Shown: positions 7,729 to 15,121 of the stretch, piece by piece
Numbering within the stretch: position 1 is the first letter of the stretch
How the letters are laid out: every line of letters begins with the position of its first letter
Notes under the pieces: model-generated
What the model was told of the DNA's origin: nothing
What the model saw: the letters and a program-made list of their open reading frames with translations, nothing else
The model's database searches: none
Assembly: GCA_017853815.1 (NCBI GenBank)
Contig: JAFMIT010000017.1
Coordinates: forward strand, 1 to 20,981
Reading direction: 5' to 3'
Source of the DNA: Actinomycetota bacterium
GTDB taxonomy: Bacteria; Actinomycetota; Actinomycetes; S36-B12; UBA5976
Length of the DNA stretch: 20,981 nucleotides
Translations under genes and position numbers: made by a program

Positions 7729-8564
7729 TGGGTAATACAATCGAAAAGTGGACTGCGGTTGAGATTCCTCAGCCAGCAGAGAAAGCCACTACCGGCCCTG
7801 CAGCGGTGCTCTCCATCTTTAACCAAAAGGGAGGCGTCGGTAAAACCACGTCGACCATTTCTATTGCTGCAGCTCTCGCCGAATATGGTCGCAAAGTTCT
7901 CGTTGTTGATTTCGACCCACAGGGTTCACTCACCGTAGGTCTCACTGGCAACCACGAAATCTTCCCAACCATTTATGACGTACTTCTCGGGCAGGTCCAG
8001 GTCACAGACGCCTTGCTCAAGACGCGAGTTCCCGGCGTGGACTTGCTGCCCGCGGGAATCGATTTGTCGTCCGCAGAAATCCAGCTCGTCAACGAAGTCG
8101 GTCGCGAGTTCACACTGAATCGTTGCCTTGCGCCATTGATTCCTCAGTATGACTACATCCTTATTGACTGTCTGCCATCACTAGGTCTACTTGCCATCAA
8201 CGCACTTGCAACGTCGATGGGATTGTTGATTCCGCTGCAGTGCGAGTTCTACGCGCTCAAGGGCATCGGCCTACTCGAAGAAACCCTCGAGAAGGTACAG
8301 CTCCGAATCAACCCAAGCATCTCGATCAAGGGCATCCTCCCAACAATGGTCAGTCGTTCACTGCACCACCGAGAAGTGCTCGAGCGAGTTATTGAAAGCT
8401 TTGGCGACTTGGTCTTCCATGCCACCATCCCAGATACCATCAAGATGTCTGACGCCACCATGGCTGCCCAACCCATCACGGTGTACGCATCATCTTCCCC
8501 CGCAGCTTCGGCTTATCGAAAAGTCGCAGCAGAACTGATCCAACGAATTGAGGCAACAGCATGA
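7728..8564 (+). CDS. Orphan ParA-family (MinD/ParA) ATPase, PldP-like
   Basis: Deviant Walker-A ATPase of the ParA type. The P-loop KGGVGKTT is at 34-41 with signature lysine K34. Walker A' DFDPQ is at 61-65, Walker B ILIDCLPSLG has D147, and the GLLIPLQCEFYALKGIGLL switch region is at 165-183. Length 278 aa. No parB follows it and I see no parS-like 16-mer, so this is not the origin-proximal parAB pair. Actinobacteria carry such an orphan ParA beside scpA (PldP in Corynebacterium glutamicum, Rv1708 in M. tuberculosis, by recollection), linked to cell growth and chromosome organisation. It is the first gene of the only plus-strand unit here and overlaps the RHH-like gene by ATGA. The 25 residues before the P-loop form a short, probably disordered tail. 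Confidence 0.9.
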   Translation: MGNTIEKWTAVEIPQPAEKATTGPAAVLSIFNQKGGVGKTTSTISIAAALAEYGRKVLVVDFDPQGSLTVGLTGNHEIFPTIYDVLLGQVQVTDALLKTRVPGVDLLPAGIDLSSAEIQLVNEVGREFTLNRCLAPLIPQYDYILIDCLPSLGLLAINALATSMGLLIPLQCEFYALKGIGLLEETLEKVQLRINPSISIKGILPTMVSRSLHHREVLERVIESFGDLVFHATIPDTIKMSDATMAAQPITVYASSSPAASAYRKVAAELIQRIEATA

Positions 8565-8995
8565 GCAAGCGCCCATCCCTTCCAGGCGCCGAAGAATTGT
8601 TCCGTCGCACCGCAACTCCAGTGCGACCAGACGCTGCCCAGGCCGCAGCCGCCGCTGCACCGGTAGCCGCTGCACCTCTTGCTGTCGACGAGCCAAATGA
8701 CGAAATGGCACCTATCGCGATGGAAGGCGGAGTTCGCCCAGTTACGGCAGCCCCGCGACGTCGACGCGGAGCTTCGCGTCCAACTGGACGTATTCGGCAC
8801 GAGGAAAAGATCACCGTTTACGTCTCCCCTGAAGAGTTGCTTGAACTCGAACACGCACGGCTAACGCTTCGCGGCACTCATGGACTCGCTGTCGATCGCG
8901 GCCGTATCGTCCGCGAAGCAATTGCAGTGGTCGTTGCAGACCTTGAAGCACGCGGTGCGGAATCGATCATTGTGCGCCGTCTGACTGGTCTCTAA
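8561..8995 (+). CDS. Ribbon-helix-helix-like protein paired with ParA
   Basis: A 144-aa protein of no assigned function. Three parts are visible. Residues 1-22 hold a short motif, RPSLPGAEELFRRTA. Residues 23-66 are a low-complexity Ala/Pro/Val linker with an acidic patch near 43-50, and 66-80 is a basic stretch with RRRR and RIRH. The C-terminal 60 residues fit a ribbon-helix-helix fold: strand KITVYV (83-88), helix from about 90 to 103, turn GLAVDRG, helix IVREAIAVVVADLEARG (116-132). RHH proteins such as ParG and Omega act as centromere-binding partners and repressors for ParA ATPases. The gene overlaps parA by 4 nt with GAGG upstream, which makes a partner role likely. I believe similar proteins accompany this ParA in other actinobacteria, but this is unverified. 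Function as DNA-binding partner is an inference. Confidence 0.75.
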   Translation: MSKRPSLPGAEELFRRTATPVRPDAAQAAAAAAPVAAAPLAVDEPNDEMAPIAMEGGVRPVTAAPRRRRGASRPTGRIRHEEKITVYVSPEELLELEHARLTLRGTHGLAVDRGRIVREAIAVVVADLEARGAESIIVRRLTGL

Positions 8996-8999
8996 ACAA

Positions 9000-9908
9000 C
9001 TACCTTCGGCTGCGAGGGTGTGCCATTGAGTACACCTCTCGCAGCCTTTGTTGTGTGACCAGGGTGTAGATCTGCGTCGTTGTCACCGATGCGTGACCAA
9101 GAAGTTCCTGAACTACTCGAACGTCAGCTCCACCCTCAAGCAGATGTGTAGCAAAGCAATGTCTCAGCGTGTGTGGCGAAACAGATTGTTTGAGATGAGC
9201 CAGCTCGGCACAACGAGACACTGCGTTAAATGCCGATTGCCGTCCCAGTGATTCACCTTTTCGATTGAGAAAGACAACATTGGTTGTTTGTTTTACGAAA
9301 CTTGGTCGCGCCCGAACAAGGTAGCGCTCCAGTGCGGCAACGGCCGCCCCACCAATAGGCACCACCCGATATTTGCTGCCCTTTCCGAACAGCCGAACTG
9401 AACCACCTTGCAAATCAAGATCATCAAGAGTGAGTCCGACGACTTCAGAGATTCGTGCACCGGTCGAATACAGAAATTCAACTACTGCATAGTCACGCAT
9501 ATCTATTGGAGATTCGGCCGCACTCAGCACCTCAACTACTTTGAGTGTCTCAGCGACAGACAATGCTTTTGGTAGTCGAACGGCAGGTTTCGAAGACACC
9601 AAAAGAGCACAAGAATCTGTGACTGTCCAACGCTCTTTCAGAGCGAAACTGTGAAGTCCACGGACGGCTGCGAGCATACGATTAGCGGACGTTCTAGCTA
9701 ACCCGCTGTCAGTCGACATCAGTGCCGCCTGGTACTGCGCAACTAGATCCGGCGAAACGCCGGAAATATCTGTTACGCCATGCTCAGACAAAAAGTCTTC
9801 ATAGCGCTGCAAGTCACGGCGATAGGCGTCTTGGGTATTTTTCGCAAGATTGCGCTCCACCCGAATATGTCCGAGGTACTCCTGAATTTGACGACCTAAT
9901 GCAGACAC
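9000..9908 (-). CDS. xerD: Tyrosine recombinase XerD
   Basis: Site-specific recombinase that, with XerC, resolves chromosome dimers at dif. An N-terminal SAM-like core-binding domain (about 1-95) is followed by the catalytic domain with all conserved residues: R152 (STGARISEV), K176, H246 and R249 (SPHTLRHCFATHLL), H272 (LLGHASVTTTQIY) and Y281, the nucleophile. The length of 302 aa and the C-terminal tail match XerD rather than a phage integrase, and the location near recN/pyrG and scpA is the standard actinobacterial xerD site. GTG start 26 nt after the ald stop, with weak Shine-Dalgarno. It converges on the ParA-RHH unit with 4 nt between stop codons. Confidence 0.93.
   Translation of the reverse strand: MSALGRQIQEYLGHIRVERNLAKNTQDAYRRDLQRYEDFLSEHGVTDISGVSPDLVAQYQAALMSTDSGLARTSANRMLAAVRGLHSFALKERWTVTDSCALLVSSKPAVRLPKALSVAETLKVVEVLSAAESPIDMRDYAVVEFLYSTGARISEVVGLTLDDLDLQGGSVRLFGKGSKYRVVPIGGAAVAALERYLVRARPSFVKQTTNVVFLNRKGESLGRQSAFNAVSRCAELAHLKQSVSPHTLRHCFATHLLEGGADVRVVQELLGHASVTTTQIYTLVTQQRLREVYSMAHPRSRR
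9008..9055 (+). terminator. Rho-independent-type terminator of the parA unit, embedded in the xerD 3' end
   Basis: The arm GGCTGCGAGGGTGT (9008-9021) pairs fully with ACACC-T-CTCGCAGCC (9032-9046), giving 14 base pairs with a single bulged T at 9037 and a 10-nt loop. TTTGTTGTG follows at 9047-9055. It begins 13 nt after the stop of the RHH gene on the plus strand. The sequence is also the last codons of xerD on the minus strand, so the same bases serve both purposes. The U-tract is imperfect. Confidence 0.75.
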
Positions 9909-9934
9909 GGTCTTATCGTAGGAGTCCGCGTGAA

Positions 9935-11047
9935 CTACAACAGAGATTCGGTCGCGGTGTATGGCAAATTGAAAGCTTCTGCGACAGCCTGGTACGTCAA
10001 TGAACCTGCATGGGTATTAAGCCCTAGTGCTAAGGCAGCATCTCTGCGGCAAGCTTCTTGCCATCCAAGATTTGCTAACGCCACTGCGTACGGCAGTGTG
10101 ACGTTTGTGAGTGCGTAGGTGGACGTGTTCGGAACTGCGCCTGGCATGTTTGCTACGCAGTAGAAGACAGAATTGTGAACCGCAAATGTGGGATCGGCAT
10201 GTGTCGTTGGTCGCGAATCTTCAAAACAGCCACCCTGGTCAATCGAAATATCGACCAGCACAGAGCCTGGCTTCATTCGACTCACCAATTCATTCGTGAT
10301 CAATTTTGGAGCCTTGGCACCAGGAACCAACACAGCACCGATAACCAAATCGGCTTCGAGCGCCGCCTTTTCAATCTCGTACTGGTTCGAGGTGACGGTC
10401 TGGAGCTGACCATTGAACTGAGCGTCTACAGCACGCAAACGCGAAACGTTTCGATCGAGAATCAGCACATGCGCCTGCATACCTAGTGCCATGGCGGCAG
10501 CATTGACACCGGCCACACCGGCACCAAGTACGACCACCTTGGCGGCATGGACACCAGCGACGCCTCCAAGAAGGACTCCTCGGCCACCTTGTGCTCGCAT
10601 CAAAGTGTGCGCACCAACCTGGGTCGCAAGCCGGCCTGCAACTTCACTCATCGGGGCAAGCAGCGGCAGCGAACGATCGGGGAGTTCAACAGTTTCATAC
10701 GCAATTGAGGTGACACCACGCTCAAGAAGCGCATCTGTGCATTCCCGAGAGGCGGCAAGGTGGAGGTAGGTAAAGAGCAATTGCCCCGAGCGCATGCGGT
10801 GATACTCGGCGGGAATCGGTTCCTTTACTTTGAGGATCAGATCGCCTACCCCCCAAACGTCATCAGCCGTGTCGAGAATTGTGGCACCAGCGGCGACATA
10901 CTCAGCGTCAGGAATGGATGAACCAAGGCCAGCGCCCTTTTCGATAAATACTTCGTGACCATTAAAGGTCAACTCGTGCACTCCGGCTGGCGTGATTGCT
11001 ACCCGATATTCGTGGTTCTTAATTTCTTTGGGGACGCCGACCTTCAC
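9935..11047 (-). CDS. ald: Alanine dehydrogenase
   Basis: NAD-dependent reversible oxidative deamination of L-alanine to pyruvate and ammonium. The family residues are in their usual positions: R15 (EYRVAITP), K75 (KVKEP), H96 (YLHLAAS) and D270 (ISIDQGG). The NAD-binding Rossmann motif GAGVAG is at about 175-180. Length 370 aa agrees with the 370-372 aa of known Ald proteins. The start is GTG with a strong AGGAAGGA 5 nt upstream. The 76-nt gap before it suggests its own promoter or read-through from the NUDIX gene. Ald next to xerD/parA occurs in Streptomyces, as I recall, whereas in M. tuberculosis ald lies elsewhere. The alternative, NAD(P) transhydrogenase alpha subunit, is excluded by length and the active-site set. 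Confidence 0.96.
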   Translation of the reverse strand: MKVGVPKEIKNHEYRVAITPAGVHELTFNGHEVFIEKGAGLGSSIPDAEYVAAGATILDTADDVWGVGDLILKVKEPIPAEYHRMRSGQLLFTYLHLAASRECTDALLERGVTSIAYETVELPDRSLPLLAPMSEVAGRLATQVGAHTLMRAQGGRGVLLGGVAGVHAAKVVVLGAGVAGVNAAAMALGMQAHVLILDRNVSRLRAVDAQFNGQLQTVTSNQYEIEKAALEADLVIGAVLVPGAKAPKLITNELVSRMKPGSVLVDISIDQGGCFEDSRPTTHADPTFAVHNSVFYCVANMPGAVPNTSTYALTNVTLPYAVALANLGWQEACRRDAALALGLNTHAGSLTYQAVAEAFNLPYTATESLL

Positions 11048-11094
11048 GGGTATTCCTTCCTAGCCACTTCGTTGTGTAAGCAAAAGACTACTCC

Positions 11095-11113
11095 TCAAAG
11101 ACCCAAGTCTTGA
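11095..11113 (-). terminator. Weak hairpin after the NUDIX gene
   Basis: On the minus strand TCAAGAC-TTGG-GTCTTTGA forms a 7-bp stem with one bulged T about 10 nt after the NUDIX stop codon. A CTTTT tract follows some 14 nt later. The stem is AT-rich and the T tract distant, so termination would be partial at best. Confidence 0.25.
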
Positions 11114-11123
11114 CAGAGGTGCG

Positions 11124-11762
11124 TCACGAAATCTGTCGGAAAACTCTCCCGGTCGCAATCTCATTTTGGCGCATTTCCCAGGGACTGTCCGCAGCTCGCA
11201 ATTCTCGAGTACCGCGTGCGGCATAAGCCAAAATGCCAGCTACCGCAGTAGGTGATTGCCACTGTCCGTTCAAAATGGACGTCACAGCTTGAGCGAGCGG
11301 AACCCATTGGATGGTGATTTCCTTTTCCTCGCCATGCAATTCTTGAGCAGACCAGCTCGTAGCCTGAAGTCCTGTGGCCAAGAAAATGCGGATTGCTTCA
11401 CTGCTCGAACCCGGAGTCGTACAAACGTCGACAAGCACCTCATACCGAGATGCGGTGTAGCCGCTTTCTTCCATAAGTTCTCGGGCGGCGGCCTCGAGTG
11501 GATCTTCGTCGAAATCGTCCAACAGACCTGCTGGTATTTCGATCATACGAGCGCCAACCGGATGGCGGTACTGAGCAATCGTCAGCACTCGTTCCTGCTC
11601 ATCGATTGCCACAACAGCAACTGCGCCCATATGTTGAAGATAGTCTCGAACGAGTTCCTCTCCCCCGAGACGAAAGCGGTCTTTGACTATCGCCCATACA
11701 CGCCCGACGTAGGTCACCTCAGATTCGAGGATTTCTACCTCTTGACGCTGGTCGCGCAACAT
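11124..11762 (-). CDS. NUDIX hydrolase, ADP-ribose pyrophosphatase type
   Basis: Predicted to hydrolyse ADP-ribose (or a related nucleoside diphosphate sugar) to AMP and a sugar phosphate. The NUDIX box is at 79-102, from GLLDDFDEDPLEAAA to RELMEESGY, with catalytic E98/E99. One extra residue separates G79 from E86 compared with the textbook spacing, as in the M. tuberculosis homologue Rv1700 (from memory), which occupies the same place beside pyrG. QYRHPVGARMIEIPAG just before the box (64-79) is typical of ADP-ribose pyrophosphatases. Length 212 aa. ATG start 11 nt downstream of the pyrG stop, with CGGA upstream. The substrate remains a family-level inference. Confidence 0.9.
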   Translation of the reverse strand: MLRDQRQEVEILESEVTYVGRVWAIVKDRFRLGGEELVRDYLQHMGAVAVVAIDEQERVLTIAQYRHPVGARMIEIPAGLLDDFDEDPLEAAARELMEESGYTASRYEVLVDVCTTPGSSSEAIRIFLATGLQATSWSAQELHGEEKEITIQWVPLAQAVTSILNGQWQSPTAVAGILAYAARGTRELRAADSPWEMRQNEIATGRVFRQIS

Positions 11763-11773
11763 GCATTTCCGCC

Positions 11774-13408
11774 TTAGCGTTTGCGGTCGATGGCGGCAGC
11801 AATAAGCCCGGCAAACAGCGGATGCGCTTGAGCTGGGCGAGATTTGAATTCAGGGTGAGCCTGAGTGGCCACGTAGTACGGATGCACATCCTTAGGAAGT
11901 TCAACGAACTCGACGAGATGTCCATCAGGAGATGTGCCAGAAAACACCAAACCGTCCGCGCTGAGCTTCTCACGATATTTGTTGTTGACCTCATAACGAT
12001 GACGGTGGCGCTCGTACACCAACGAACTGCCGTAAACGCCTTCAACCACCGATCCTGGCGTGAGCGCCGCCGGGTACAGACCCAAACGCATGGTCCCGCC
12101 CATGTCACGCTCGCCCGACACGACATCCTCTTGGTCGGCCATCGTTGCGATGACAGGGTTCGTTGACTCGGGATCAAACTCGGCTGAGTTCGCATCAGCA
12201 AAACCGCTAATGGTGCGGGCGAACTCAATCACCATGCATTGGAGCCCAAGGCAGATTCCGAGCGTTGGGATGCCGTTTTCACGCGCATAGCGCAACGCAC
12301 CCAGTTTGCCCTCGATACCGCGGACACCAAAGCCACCTGGCACCAAGATCGCGTCCACATCTGACAAAGTGCGTTCGGCACCTTCAGCGTCTTCGCACAG
12401 GTCGGAAATAACCCAGCGAATGTGCACTTTGCAGTCATTATGAAAACCGCCGGCACGCAAGGCCTCAGTCACCGAAAGGTACGCATCTGGTAGGTCAATG
12501 TATTTTCCGACCAGTGCCACCGTGACCTCATGGGCCGGGTAATGCACAACTCGAAGCAGCTGATCCCACTCAGTCCAGTCGACATCTTTGAACTGCAAAC
12601 CCATCCGACGAATGGCGTAGGTATCTAGACCTTCACGATGAAGAACCTTAGGAATGTCATAAATGCTTGGTGCGTCAATCGCTGCCACGACAGCTTCTTG
12701 ATCAACGTCGCACATCAACGAAATCTTGCGCTTAATGCTCTCGGGAATCTCGCGATCGCACCGCAAAACAATCGCATCAGGCTGAATACCGATACTTCTC
12801 AGCGCCGCCACAGAATGCTGCGTTGGCTTCGTCTTGAGTTCGCCGGAGGGACCAATGTAAGGCAAAAGCGAAACATGAATGAAGAAAACATTGTCGCGGC
12901 CAACATCATGGCGCACCTGGCGGGCGGCCTCGATGAAGGGAAGTGATTCGATGTCGCCGACCGTGCCGCCGATTTCAGTAATCACCACGTCCACGTCATC
13001 ACTGGCCATGGCGCGGATGCGCGACTTGATCTCGTTGGTGATGTGCGGAATAACTTGAACGGTGTCGCCTAAGTATTCGCCGCGGCGCTCTTTGGCAATC
13101 ACCTGCGAGTAAACCTGTCCAGTTGTCACGTTGGCGAAACCACTGAGGTTCACATTGAGGAATCGTTCGTAGTGGCCAATATCGAGGTCGGTTTCAGCAC
13201 CATCATCAGTCACGAACACTTCGCCGTGCTGGAAAGGATTCATGGTGCCAGGATCTACGTTCAGATACGGATCAAGCTTCTGCATCGTGACACGAAGACC
13301 ACGCGCGGTCAGCAGATTTCCGAGGCTGGATGCCGTAAGACCCTTACCCAATGACGACGCCACACCACCGGTGACGAAAATATGTTTGGTTGTATGAGTC
13401 GATCCCAC
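11774..13408 (-). CDS. pyrG: CTP synthase
   Basis: Converts UTP to CTP using ATP and glutamine. The N-terminal synthase domain begins KHIFVTGGVASSLGKGLTA, which contains the P-loop, and includes the EIGGTVGDIES and KTKPTQHSV blocks. The C-terminal class I glutamine amidotransferase domain has the PGGFG oxyanion strand, nucleophile cysteine in GICLGLQ (C386) and the HPE partner in QAHPEFKSRP near the C-terminus. Two in-frame GTG codons compete. The one at 13408 has GGGAG five nt upstream, while the one at 13414 overlaps that Shine-Dalgarno, so 13408 is chosen (544 aa). A 96-bp gap to the preceding gene implies its own promoter. Confidence 0.97.
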   Translation of the reverse strand: MGSTHTTKHIFVTGGVASSLGKGLTASSLGNLLTARGLRVTMQKLDPYLNVDPGTMNPFQHGEVFVTDDGAETDLDIGHYERFLNVNLSGFANVTTGQVYSQVIAKERRGEYLGDTVQVIPHITNEIKSRIRAMASDDVDVVITEIGGTVGDIESLPFIEAARQVRHDVGRDNVFFIHVSLLPYIGPSGELKTKPTQHSVAALRSIGIQPDAIVLRCDREIPESIKRKISLMCDVDQEAVVAAIDAPSIYDIPKVLHREGLDTYAIRRMGLQFKDVDWTEWDQLLRVVHYPAHEVTVALVGKYIDLPDAYLSVTEALRAGGFHNDCKVHIRWVISDLCEDAEGAERTLSDVDAILVPGGFGVRGIEGKLGALRYARENGIPTLGICLGLQCMVIEFARTISGFADANSAEFDPESTNPVIATMADQEDVVSGERDMGGTMRLGLYPAALTPGSVVEGVYGSSLVYERHRHRYEVNNKYREKLSADGLVFSGTSPDGHLVEFVELPKDVHPYYVATQAHPEFKSRPAQAHPLFAGLIAAAIDRKR

Positions 13409-13432
13409 AAGCACTCCCGCGAACTACTGTGC

Positions 13433-13448
13433 GGCGGGCAAACCCACC
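13433..13448 (-). promoter_or_regulatory. Small hairpin in the pyrG leader
   Basis: On the minus strand GGTGGG-TTTG-CCCGCC forms a 6-bp stem (one G-T pair) with a 4-nt loop, about 15 nt upstream of the pyrG Shine-Dalgarno. No U-tract follows, so it is not an intrinsic terminator as it stands. A regulatory role is speculative. Confidence 0.25.
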
Positions 13449-13504
13449 TGTCCACGGGAGGTCAGGGTAACACCAGCCTTTACCGGTGCAGACACGACAC
13501 GGCC

Positions 13505-15121
13505 TTAAATCTTGGCGAGCTCTTCTGCCATCAAATCGAGACCGACGGGTCCGAGGTCTAGCAACGAGAAATGCCACGCAGCCAAGTCGAAATCCGACCC
13601 TTTACGAGCCTTCGCCTCGGCTCGTGCCTCAAGCATGAATTTCTCTCCCAACTTGTAGGAGATTGCCTGCCCGGGCCAACCGAGGTAGCGAACCGTTTCG
13701 CTCTGCGCAAACTCGGTGGGCTGGAGTGCCCGACGGGTCAAAAAGTCGACCGAAAACTCATAGTCGATCTTCGTGCCGACGGTCTCGCGTGACTGCGTGT
13801 CGGGAACAACTAGGTCCAAGTGCATACCAATATCAACAACAATTCGGCAGGCTCGAAGCGCCTGAGCCGACAAGAAGCCAAGCTCCAACCCTGGATCCTC
13901 AAAGTAGCCAAGCTCATCCATGAGGCGTTCCGCGTACAGCGCCCAGCCTTCACCGTAACCAGATGTCCAACCGAGCGTTCGCTGGAATCGCGAAAGCTTG
14001 TCTCGATTAATCACCGTCGTAGCAATCTGAAGATGGTGCCCCGGCACTGCCTCGTGATACCACGTAGACACGAGGTGCCATGTGGCGAACTCGCTCTTAC
14101 CTAAGGTTGGCAACCAGGTACTTCCTGGTCGAGAGAGATCTTCGCTCGGAGGCATGTAGTAGGGGGCAGCGGCGCTCCCCTCGCCTGCAAGTTTGACTTG
14201 GCATTCCACGATTTCATCTGGAATCTTGAAGTGCGCCTTCATATCCTCGGTTGCCCTCGCGGTGAGATCTTCCAAGAACTTCACGATTTCATCGGTACCG
14301 TGCACGAGGTACCTCTCGTCCGAATCAAGCCGCGACAACACCTCTGAAAGCGGGACGCCTGGGTACAACTTTTCGGCAGCGATCTCCATCCGGTCGGTAA
14401 TGCGATCGAGCTCAGCCCAACCCCAGTGCCAGAGTTCTAAAACATCAATCGACGCGCCAGTGAACTTACGAACCTCTCGGCTGTATCGTTCCAAACCGAC
14501 TCCGTCCGATTCTGCACACGCCGACGCGTACGTATCTCGTAGCCAAGCAGAAATCTCATCGAACGCCGCCTTAGCTCTCGTACCAACGCTTGCTTCACCC
14601 ATGGGGGTCGCCGTATCGACGAAGTATTGGCCGAATAGGGCGCACTGCTGCGCAACCTCCATCGCCTGCCGCCGGGCAGCAACACGGCCGTTGGCCATAC
14701 CAGCGCTCAGCGAGGATTTCCATGACTCGAGGGAGTTTGGTACGTCTGCAGCCAACTTCAACCAAGTGGCGCGCTGCTCATCTGTCTCGAGTGGAAGGAG
14801 GTCGAAAACCATGCGAATGCCCTGCGCAGGCGACGCAAGAACATTGATGTCAACCTCGTAATCATGCGCTTCGTGCGCACTCATCCAGACAGAGATACGC
14901 TCGCGCATCACCGCAGCGGCGATACGGTCGTTTTCGTCGCTAACCACAGCCTCGTCTAGCGCCGCCAACGTCCGCTGCATAAGGTCTGCATAACGTTCTG
15001 CGGCAGCCGGCGAAAAATCATCCAATCGATCTGCAGGTTGACCGAGTTGAATAGCGGTCATAGGACTCATCGCAACCTGCTCTTCGACGAATCGATCTGC
15101 AATAGCGAAAACATCAGACAT
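13505..15121 (-). CDS. DUF885-family putative zinc peptidase
   Basis: A large protein of the DUF885 family, related to thermolysin-type/M32-like zinc carboxypeptidases. The metal site YHEAVPGHHLQ carries H356, E357 and H362/H363, and GYGEGWALYAERLM follows about 30 residues later, with E391 or E398 as likely third ligand. No signal peptide is seen, so it should be cytoplasmic. The frame extends further upstream, but ATG at 15121 has AAGGAG seven nt before it and gives 538 aa starting MSDVFAIADRFV, so it is the start used. It overlaps the recN stop as ATGTCTGA (8 nt), so the two are translationally coupled. The substrate is unknown; peptide scavenging is plausible. Its place between recN and pyrG is unusual compared with the relatives I know. 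Confidence 0.88.
   Translation of the reverse strand: MSDVFAIADRFVEEQVAMSPMTAIQLGQPADRLDDFSPAAAERYADLMQRTLAALDEAVVSDENDRIAAAVMRERISVWMSAHEAHDYEVDINVLASPAQGIRMVFDLLPLETDEQRATWLKLAADVPNSLESWKSSLSAGMANGRVAARRQAMEVAQQCALFGQYFVDTATPMGEASVGTRAKAAFDEISAWLRDTYASACAESDGVGLERYSREVRKFTGASIDVLELWHWGWAELDRITDRMEIAAEKLYPGVPLSEVLSRLDSDERYLVHGTDEIVKFLEDLTARATEDMKAHFKIPDEIVECQVKLAGEGSAAAPYYMPPSEDLSRPGSTWLPTLGKSEFATWHLVSTWYHEAVPGHHLQIATTVINRDKLSRFQRTLGWTSGYGEGWALYAERLMDELGYFEDPGLELGFLSAQALRACRIVVDIGMHLDLVVPDTQSRETVGTKIDYEFSVDFLTRRALQPTEFAQSETVRYLGWPGQAISYKLGEKFMLEARAEAKARKGSDFDLAAWHFSLLDLGPVGLDLMAEELAKI

Noticed and set aside
7728..8564. Origin-proximal parA of a parAB-parS locus
   Set aside because: No parB follows, no parS-like palindrome (TGTTTCACGTGAAACA) was seen, and the neighbours are scpA and xerD rather than rsmG/rnpA.
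9000..9908. Phage or transposon tyrosine integrase
   Set aside because: Length, motif spacing and housekeeping position fit XerD. There are no phage genes, and no direct repeats at tRNA-Pro.
13409..13504. CTP-responsive pyrG attenuator as in Bacillus
   Set aside because: The leader hairpin at 13433-13448 lacks a U-tract, and I could not identify a transcript start with a short G run, so the evidence is insufficient.
14193..14861. 222-codon plus-strand open frame
   Set aside because: It lies wholly antisense to the DUF885 gene, is Ser/Arg-rich, and has no domain or ribosome site.
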